Positions 1 through 5,800 of a DNA stretch of 6,709 bases are shown here, one piece after another. The notes under the pieces are model-generated. The model saw only the letters and a list, made by a program, of their open reading frames with translations. It was not told the origin of the DNA and did no database searches. Every line of letters starts with the position of its first letter. Position 1 is the first letter of the stretch. Both the position numbers and the translations under genes were made by a program. The DNA is from JBBDIO01 sp040880365 (lineage in GTDB: Bacteria > Chloroflexota > Anaerolineae > Caldilineales > Caldilineaceae): assembly GCA_040880365.1 (NCBI GenBank), contig JBBDIO010000075.1, positions 1 through 6,709 on the forward strand. Reading direction: 5' to 3'.

Positions 1-216
1 ATCAGAAAATCAATGTAGTTTTGGGCATTACATCTGGCTGCGTTCATGCCTTTACTCTAATTCATTACTGGCAACTGCGTAACTTCTATGTAATACAAAC
101 AGATAGTACAACATATGTCGTATATTACACCGCTGAACCAAAAGAGATAGAAGAAGCAACATGCCCTGAGACTATAGTCTCACTCCGACAGGTACACTTT
201 TCGGAAAACAGCTCAC
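1..216 (+). other. Left-edge region without a secure gene; possible partial ORF
   Basis: No gene is recognised here. One plus-strand frame is open from position 3 (entering from outside the window) to a stop at 408-410, running antisense into the last 194 bases of the lipoprotein gene. The part before 217 would encode a plausible mixed sequence (for example YVIQTDSTTYVVYYTAEPKE), with AT-rich third positions. Beyond 217 the translation turns Pro- and Arg-rich, as expected for the antisense of another gene. It could be the tail of a gene whose natural stop was lost, or chance. There is no ribosome binding site before the internal TTG at 21. I recognise no family. Confidence 0.22.
167..182. repeat. 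16-bp perfect palindrome downstream of the lipoprotein gene
   Basis: TGAGACTATAGTCTCA is its own reverse complement with no central spacer. It lies 34 bases past the lipoprotein stop codon. As RNA it could form a six-pair stem with a UAUA loop, but no T-run follows on either strand, so a canonical intrinsic terminator is not supported. A dimeric-regulator operator or a weak 3'-end hairpin are the other readings. Confidence 0.5.
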
Positions 217-1989
217 TCATGGCGAGTCTCCTTGGCTGGGTACAAAGAGAGGCCCTGCCATACACGGCCATACCCGTGGTACAAAAACCCCCTCTTCCAC
301 CACCACATCGGCCCAACAATACTCGCTGCCGGGTACGCTATCGTTTTCCATTTGGGCGACATACCACAACACGATATTTTCGCCACGAATCGGCTCTGGC
401 GGTTCATTGATGAATTTTTCGGGGCCTTGGAGGTGATCGGTGTTGCAACATGGGCCAATCGTAACGAGATTCATATCGCCTTCCCCTTGTGTATAGCGGG
501 TGACGTAGACATACGCATGATCACCGCGCCCGCCATCACCAAATTGCCCGGTTCCAGGGATCAACCCATAACCTCGCCCCTGCCCATCCATGATGCGATA
601 CTGAAAGCCTTCTGGTGTATAGGGGGTCTCTTGCTCTTGCAACTGCCAGCCCTCATCTTCCCATGTTTGCCAAGCGGTTCCGTCCCATTCTTCAAAGGTA
701 TAACCGTCTGCAGGAGCCGCTAAGTGAATGCGGAAAACGGGACGATAGATTCCGTGATTGCCACAACCACGCCCCAAATTGGCGGCAGCCACACGGAAAC
801 GCCCGTCGCGATAGAACTCGTAACGTTGTTGATAGCGGTAGTTGCATGGCATTGGCCAATTGGGGTGTGCATAGTCTTGGATCAGCGCAAAGCCCGCGAC
901 CTCACCATCTGCGGAAGTAATGGTTTCCACATAGGGTGCAGCGTAGGCTCCTACCGCAGCTTGGCTAAAAATCGGGCATCCCACGGCATCGTTGTAGCCA
1001 AAGCCATCGGTGCCGGAATAGCTCACATGCCAATCCACCAGTTTTATACTTTCCAGCACAGGCGCATCCTCGAAGCGTACCGCCGTCAAAAGCAGCCCAT
1101 CCGAACTGGTGAGTACATAGTCCATCGACCAGCTATCCTGCACCCAATGGGTGGTTTGTTGGCAATAGTGTTCAAAGACTGTCTCGTACTCAAGAGTTTG
1201 TTGGGTAACCATTGTGGTGCCTACGCCACCCACATCGGTCCAGCGCACACCCACTAACCGCTCGTCTGTTAAGTCCACAATTGCCCACAGCGCGGCTTGG
1301 CCGACAATAAAGGTGGGAGCTACACACAAGTGGCGTGAACGCTCGCAGGTTGTATTGTTGAGTGCCGTTTTGATATTTGCCATCACGGCTTTGCCAGCGT
1401 CAGGCGTAAATCCCAGTTCTGCAGTCACTTCGGGCGCGGCCAGCGCGATCTCCACTGCCCGTTCAGTTAGGGCAGGAGGCAATTCTGGAGAAGTGTCCGG
1501 TAGGCCCGCCGTATAGATCACCGATTGGATTTCTAGGTTCACCCAAACCACGAGGCTCTGATTGTAGGCAAAATTGTACAGTTCCACACGGTAACAACGC
1601 CCCTCAGTCCGACAGTCCGCAGTCTGTTCGGTGACATCGCCCGGCAGCACCGGCCAAATCCCAAAGACTTGTGTGCGAAGGGGCATGGCGTTGTCATCTT
1701 GAGAATCCACCGTGTGGGCGAAGGCGATCACCTGCTCATCTTGCAGGGCAATCGCCTGTGCAGCCTGCTTTTCGAGCTCGGCTACTTCCAATACAGCGAT
1801 ATGGCGGTTGGCTTCCGTAGGTACAAATGTAGCGAGGGGTTCAAGCTTTGCCACAGAATTAGAACGGTCACCGCACGCTGCAACAAAGAGGAGCAGATAT
1901 AAGAGGGGTAGCCTAAGGATAAGGGATCGATAAAAACATTTACCAAACAACCAAAGACATATACGCCACAGCCGACCGCCTCTGAACAT
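217..1989 (-). CDS. Lipoprotein with copper amine oxidase-like C-terminal region, probable pseudoenzyme
   Basis: This is a complete 590-residue protein. The N-terminus is basic, followed by a hydrophobic stretch (about 22-36) and a lipobox V-A-A-C with Cys39 as the predicted lipid-modified residue, so the mature protein should sit on the outer face of the membrane. Residues 290-590 follow the order of a copper amine oxidase core: SSDGLLLTAVRFEDAPVLES (295-314), the segment NYRYQQRYEFYRDGRF (383-398) matching the cofactor-tyrosine motif and its N-Y-x-Y-x3-aromatic-x-F-x2-D-G spacing, FRIHLAAPADG (419-429), YVTRYTQGEG (495-504) and ENIVLWY (537-543). The usual acidic residue after the tyrosine is Arg385, and neither the His-x-His pair nor the third copper His is evident, so catalysis is doubtful. 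Twelve further cysteines in the mature part (including 126/132, 215/222, 514/515) suggest disulfides outside the cell. The ATG at 1987-1989 has no good Shine-Dalgarno but gives a proper signal peptide. The amine oxidase relationship is a reading by eye; the lipoprotein call is firmer. Confidence 0.8.
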   Translation of the reverse strand: MFRGGRLWRICLWLFGKCFYRSLILRLPLLYLLLFVAACGDRSNSVAKLEPLATFVPTEANRHIAVLEVAELEKQAAQAIALQDEQVIAFAHTVDSQDDNAMPLRTQVFGIWPVLPGDVTEQTADCRTEGRCYRVELYNFAYNQSLVVWVNLEIQSVIYTAGLPDTSPELPPALTERAVEIALAAPEVTAELGFTPDAGKAVMANIKTALNNTTCERSRHLCVAPTFIVGQAALWAIVDLTDERLVGVRWTDVGGVGTTMVTQQTLEYETVFEHYCQQTTHWVQDSWSMDYVLTSSDGLLLTAVRFEDAPVLESIKLVDWHVSYSGTDGFGYNDAVGCPIFSQAAVGAYAAPYVETITSADGEVAGFALIQDYAHPNWPMPCNYRYQQRYEFYRDGRFRVAAANLGRGCGNHGIYRPVFRIHLAAPADGYTFEEWDGTAWQTWEDEGWQLQEQETPYTPEGFQYRIMDGQGRGYGLIPGTGQFGDGGRGDHAYVYVTRYTQGEGDMNLVTIGPCCNTDHLQGPEKFINEPPEPIRGENIVLWYVAQMENDSVPGSEYCWADVVVEEGVFVPRVWPCMAGPLFVPSQGDSP

Positions 1990-2003
1990 AACGATTTTTT
2001 CTA

Positions 2004-2032
2004 ACTCTATTCTGCTGGCAAAAACTTACCAA
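2004..2032 (-). promoter_or_regulatory. Weak promoter candidate for the lipoprotein gene
   Basis: Read on the minus strand, TTGGTA (2027-2032) and TAGAGT (2004-2009) are separated by exactly 17 bases, each matching four of six sigma-70 consensus positions. Transcription would start only about 8-12 bases before the ATG, giving a very short leader. That would fit the absence of a clear Shine-Dalgarno sequence. The -35 element overlaps the direct repeats at 2030-2049. Confidence 0.25.
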
Positions 2033-2049
2033 GTTGAATACAAGTTGAA
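2030..2049. repeat. Two 9-bp direct repeats with 11-bp periodicity; operator candidate
   Basis: CAAGTTGAA occurs at 2030-2038 and again at 2041-2049 (TTCAACTTG in the direction of the lipoprotein gene). The start-to-start distance is 11 bp, about one helical turn, placing both copies on the same DNA face 40-60 bases upstream of the lipoprotein start and overlapping its candidate -35. OmpR/PhoB-type response regulators typically bind direct repeats at this spacing; that any such regulator acts here is inference. Confidence 0.4.
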
Positions 2050-2089
2050 CATAATAGGAAGCGTTGGTAGCGGCGATGATGAAATCATT

Positions 2090-2118
2090 TTAGCACATAG
2101 GTGAGGGGTGTGCATAAT
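2090..2118 (+). promoter_or_regulatory. Promoter candidate reading toward the 19-codon ORF
   Basis: TTAGCA (2090-2095) and CATAAT (2113-2118) are 17 bases apart, matching sigma-70 consensus at four and five of six positions. A transcript would begin near 2125, practically at the first arm of the inverted repeat at 2126, so the RNA would open with the hairpin. A perfect TTGACA also occurs at 2125-2130, but no acceptable -10 follows it. Confidence 0.28.
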
Positions 2119-2125
2119 GGGGATT

Positions 2126-2218
2126 TGACATAGTCGGGCAGATGGAGTTTTTCTATCGTTGCGAAACGAGAAAGGAGAACTCCGATGGCAAATGTGCCAA
2201 GCCTGACCGACTATGTCA
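2126..2218. repeat. Long imperfect inverted repeat enclosing an SD and start codon
   Basis: TGACATAGTCGG at 2126-2137 is perfectly complementary to CCGACTATGTCA at 2207-2218, and the match extends to 16 positions with one mismatch. Inside lie two more nested pairs: GGAGTT (2144-2149) with AACTCC (2178-2183), and TCGTT (2156-2160) with AACGA (2165-2169). A single long hairpin can therefore form, with the Shine-Dalgarno AGGAG (2173-2177) within the inner hairpin and the ATG at 2185 enclosed by the outer one. This resembles translation-silencing structures at the 5' ends of some transposase mRNAs. It could instead be a 93-bp miniature element, but I see no target-site duplication at its ends. 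Confidence 0.55.
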
Positions 2219-2244
2219 GCCTCATTATCACCCTCTTTGACTAA
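2185..2244 (+). pseudogene. 19-codon ORF with strong SD, probably a gene start cut off by the IS
   Basis: AAAGGAG ends seven bases before the ATG, a near-ideal ribosome binding site. The frame reads MANVPSLTDYVSLIITLFD and stops at TAA (2242-2244), immediately before the end of the IS remnant. The peptide looks like the natural N-terminus of a larger protein rather than a complete product, and the stop may have been created by the insertion: CTAA at 2241-2244 fits the YTAR target that IS5-type elements favour. A transposase N-terminus from a second element is a reasonable guess, given the leader hairpin, but I cannot confirm the family. The alternative is a genuine small leader peptide. Confidence 0.4.
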
Positions 2245-2445
2245 GTATCTATCCGAAAATAGCCATTTCGAACAGAATGTGAGCGCAAGCGAACTGAAGT
2301 AAAGCTAACCAACTACACGCCTTCTTGGTCCAACGGATACGAATCGCACGGCGTTTGTTCAGCCAGGCGAAGGTGCGCTCAACGACCCAGCGACGTGCAG
2401 GATAAGCCAGCTCACCGGGTGCAGGACAAGATACACTATCGAAGG
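2245..2445 (-). mobile_element. Remnant of an IS5-like insertion sequence (one end only)
   Basis: This stretch holds the 3' end of a DDE transposase gene and the presumed terminal sequence beyond it, beginning around GTATCTATCC at 2245. The other end of the element is missing: coding similarity to transposase stops near 2440-2450, where an unrelated plus-strand FxLYD sequence begins. The exact outer boundary is inferred from the transposase stop codon and the CTAA just before it; no partner inverted repeat or second target duplication is present in the window. Confidence 0.6.
2249..2445 (-). pseudogene. IS5-like transposase, C-terminal fragment
   Basis: About 65 C-terminal residues remain, ending with TAG at 2249-2251. 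The hallmark is PARRWVVERTFAWLNKRRAI followed by IRWTKKACSWLALLQFACAHI, the end of the DDE catalytic domain of IS5-type transposases. The Glu codon at 2378-2380 (in VVER) corresponds to the third catalytic acid. Intact family members are several hundred residues long, so the N-terminal domain and both catalytic Asp residues are gone and the fragment cannot transpose. The frame stays open to 2668 on this strand, but residues upstream of about 2445 are only the antisense of the FxLYD fragment and should not be counted as transposase. The family call is sound; the exact junction is uncertain by roughly 10 bases. Confidence 0.75.
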
Positions 2446-2686
2446 TGGGCAAATCCACATCACGGGCGAATTGTGCAATGATCATCGGCAGGCTGTGGCC
2501 GATCTGCGCGTCGTCGCCGCGTTTTACGATGCGCAGGGGGCGATTGTCAATGTCTTTGTGGGCACGGTGGCGGATTCCCAGCTGGAACCCGACGCGACGA
2601 CTACCTATGCGATTCAGGCGCACTTCGTGGGCGAAGCGTCCTATCACAGCTATCTGGTGCAGACACAAGGGGTGTTGGCGCGGTAG
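2444..2686 (+). pseudogene. FxLYD-domain protein, C-terminal fragment
   Basis: About 80 residues remain, ending with TAG at 2684-2686. The translation contains ITGELCNDHRQAVADLRVVA, AFYDAQGAIVNVFVGTVADS and QLEPDATTTYAIQAHF, the strand pattern of an FxLYD domain: a small extracytoplasmic beta-sandwich with a T-G-E-x-x-N entry, the V-x-A-x-F-Y-D-A-x-G core, and an L-x-P-x-x-x-x-x-Y/F segment. The domain reaches the protein's C-terminus. No start codon with a ribosome binding site precedes it; the frame upstream runs antisense through the transposase remnant, so the signal peptide and N-terminal domains have been lost. A TTG at 2471 falls inside the domain and is not a credible start. The gene points toward the CARDB gene and converges on it. 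Confidence 0.6.
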
Positions 2687-2736
2687 TGAGGGAGAAAGTC
2701 TGTGGGTGAGGATGGGTAAAGCGATATAAGGGCGCA

Positions 2737-2781
2737 GGGTAATGGGTATGGCCCGCTTTACGGACTACCTACCCATTACCC
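2737..2781. terminator. Bidirectional terminator-like hairpin between convergent genes
   Basis: GGGTAATGGGTA (2737-2748) and TACCCATTACCC (2770-2781) form a perfect 12-pair stem with a 21-base loop. It lies between the end of the FxLYD fragment (2686) and the stop of the CARDB gene (2837), the place for a shared terminator. Outside it, GCGCAGG (2732-2738) can pair with CCTGCGC (2791-2797), and GTAAAGCG (2716-2723) with CGCTTTAC (2754-2761), so alternative folds exist. There is no clear U-tract, hence the moderate confidence. Confidence 0.5.
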
Positions 2782-2836
2782 CACAAATTACCTGCGCTTA
2801 CCAACTCAACTATGCTCGCCAACTACGCATGTTTGC

Positions 2837-5800
2837 CTATTCCGCAACCGTATTCCGCGTCGGCACCACCTGCACCGCGACCCCTGCGCTGAGATCCAGC
2901 TTGTCTACGGTGCGGGAGAAGTGTTCGGGGCTGATGGCGACTTGCAGAGCAAACGGCGCAGGCCGTCCTGCCGGGTCATATTGGAGCATGACCTGCTGCT
3001 GACCGCCTGCCGGAATCGATGCAAACTCCTGGGCTGTGCCCAGCGGACGTACCTCACCGTTCACCACCTCGCCAAATTGCACACGCACATCCTGCGCCGG
3101 GCGTAGATCGCCATTGCGCAGAATCACCGCGACTTCGAGCACGTCGCCGCCGTCCACAGCACGGGGCTGGATACGAATGTCTTCGGCGCGCACGAGCAGG
3201 TTCACCGGCGGGGCCAGGCTCGAAGTTTCTTCACCAGTCTCTCCCTCTTCTTCGCCGTTCTCCTCGTCGTTCTCCTCGTCGCCATTGCCCTCTCCCGGCT
3301 CGCCCTCCGGTTCATCGCTGGGTTCATCACCGGGTGTGTCGCCAGGTTCATCGCCGGGTTCGTCGCCAGGCGTGTCGCCAGGTTCATCACCGGGTTCACC
3401 GCCCACGGGCAGAGTGCTGGTCGCTTCGTTGTTGGTTTCGTTGCCCTCTTCAATGGCATTGTCGGGGTCGACTGCCACCTGTATCTGGCGTTCGCCTTCT
3501 TCATCGGGCGCGGTATAGGCTACTGTGACCACACTGGTCGCGCCGGCAGCCAGCGCACTGATGGTCTGGTCATCGCCGATAGGTTCGGGGTCGTCGCCGG
3601 TGGCATCGCTGACTCGTACCACCACGTTGGCGGCATCCGCGCCGCCGGTATTGGCGACGGTGATGCTAACCGTTACCGCATCGCCGGGCTGGGGATTGGC
3701 CGGGTCAAAGACGATACTGTCGCCGCCCACGCTGAGATCGGGCAGGGGCGAAGGCTCGGTGATTTCGTCGCCCACAGTCAACACGGCTTCGGCTGCATTA
3801 TCGCCTTCATCCGTCTCGGTAATCAGGCTATTGGGATCGACCACCACGCGAATCGTGCGTTCGCCCGCGCGCCCCAGCGTACTATAGTTCACGGTTGCCT
3901 GGCCCGAACCGCCGACCGGAATGCTGCCGATAATCTGCACATCGCCGATAGGTGTGGAACCGCCATTGGTCACATCTACGAAGCTGACTTCGACCCGGTT
4001 TGCGCCCAGTTGGCCCTCGTTGAGGACTGTGGCGGCGATGCTGACTTCATCACCCGCGATGGGATTGGCCGGTGTGAAGCGAATATTGCCGCTCTGCATG
4101 ACCAGATTGGCGGCGGGCGGCGGCGCAACCGACAGCGTCACTGTGGCGACGTTGTTGCTTTCGTCGGCTTCGCGTACATCGTCGTTGGCATCTACAATCA
4201 GACGGATATTGCGGTCGCCCTGTTTGCCGGATAGATCATAGCGGACTTGGGTGTGTGCGGTTTCGCCCGGTGCGATCACGTCGATGAGCCGCTGGCGGTC
4301 GATGAGTTCCGACTCGCCGCCGGTCACATCTTCCACGCGCACCACCACATCGTTGGCAGTGGCCGAGCCGCTGTTGATTACGCCCAGATGGATAGTCAGC
4401 AGGTCGCCATCGCGCGGGTCCTGGGGTTCAAAGGTGATATTGCTGGTCATGGCGACCAGATCGGGCAGTGGTGGCGCACCAACCATAAGCGATTTGTCCG
4501 CCTGGTTGTTGGTCAGATCGCTTTCGGGGATCAGGTTGTTGGGATCGACCGTCACCTGGATGCTGAGTTGGCCTTGCAGATCTGCCGTATCGAGCATGAC
4601 CTGGGCAGTTGCGCCGCCCCCGGCAGGGATGCGCAGCAGCGATTGGGGCAACCCGATGGGCTGGGGCGCGCCGGTGACATCGGTGAACTGGACAATCACA
4701 TCGCGCGCCTCGACTGTGCCGTGATTCAACACCAGCGCGCGCACGGCTGTGGCATCGCCGTCGATGGGCTGCAAGGGATTGAAGTTGATGTTGGTGTCGG
4801 TCATAACCAGATCGGGCCGCGCCTGGGGCGTCACCGTGAGGGTGCCGCGAGCGCTGTTATCTGTGGTGCGCCCTTCGGGGATCAGGTTGTTGGGATCGAT
4901 CACGACTTCGATGTTGCGCTCGCCGCTGCGCCCGGTGGTGTCATAGCTCACGGCGACGGTTGCGCTGCTGCCGGGCGGCAAGCTGGGTATCGTCTGCTGG
5001 CTGCCAATCTGGCGGCGGTCGCTGTCGGTAATATCCACAAAGTGGACGACCACATTGTTGGCTTCGACCTGGCCTGTGTTCAGCACTACGGCCTGGATGG
5101 TGGTGGTTTCGCCTTCGACCGGCGCGGGATTGGTAAAGGCGATGTTGTGGCTCAACATGGAAAGTTCGGCCAAAGGCACAGTCACGCGCTCCAGCGTCAC
5201 CGTCGCCTGATTGTTGCCTGTGTTGCTTTCTACCAGTGTGCGGTTGGGATCGACCGTCACCTGGATGCGCCGGTCGCCGGGAATGCCCAGCAGGTTATAG
5301 CTCACCTGGGCGACTGCGCTGCCACCCGCCGCGATGGCCGGCACGATCTGCACTTCGCCGATGGGACGTGCGCCGCCGTCGGTCACGTCCATAAACTGGA
5401 CGGGCACTTCGGCGGCGGTAATCTGACCTTCATTGCGGATAGTGGCGTAGATTTCCACGGTGGCATCCACATCTGCCGGGGTGGGCGCAAAGCCGATGCC
5501 GGTTGTGCGCATGACCAGATCGGACAGTTGCACAGCCTGAATTTCCAGCGTAGCCGAGGCCCGATTGTTGTCGATGGCGCTTTCGCGGATGCGGTTGTTG
5601 GGGTCCACTAGCACCTGAATGGTGCGGTCGCCAAAGCGGTTGGCGGTGGGATAGGTGACAGCCACAATGCCCGACCCACCCGCGGGAATCGCGCTGATGG
5701 TCTGGCTTGCGCCGATGGGCACAGCACCGTTGCCGGTCACATCCATAAACTGGACTTCCACGCCTTCGGCGTCGGCTTGCCCCACATTCTGGATGACTGC

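Noticed and set aside
724..1257. 177-residue plus-strand frame within the lipoprotein gene
   Set aside because: Antisense of a gene with a convincing signal peptide and conserved motifs; the translation shows no recognisable family.
2125..2156. Perfect TTGACA at 2125-2130 as a -35 element
   Set aside because: No acceptable -10 hexamer lies 16-18 bases downstream; the hexamer is part of the inverted-repeat arm.
2249..2668. 139-residue minus-strand frame taken as one transposase
   Set aside because: Only the last 65 or so residues match a transposase. The first part is the antisense of the FxLYD fragment, as shown by the clear domain pattern on the other strand.
3298..3397. Short regular repeats considered as a CRISPR array
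   Set aside because: Units are 12 bases, contiguous, without spacers, and in frame with the GDEP-coding linker.
3202..3504. 100-residue minus-strand frame overlapping the acidic linker
   Set aside because: Out-of-frame product of the GDEP tandem repeat; composition follows from the 12-base period, not from selection for protein.
4247..5611. 454-residue open frame on the plus strand inside the CARDB gene, and a related one in the same frame at 5777-6553
   Set aside because: They are antisense to the repeat array. Their translation repeats with the same 118-codon period (FGDQVVGIDRHLD-like blocks), no ribosome binding site is evident, and the minus frame carries clear domain motifs.
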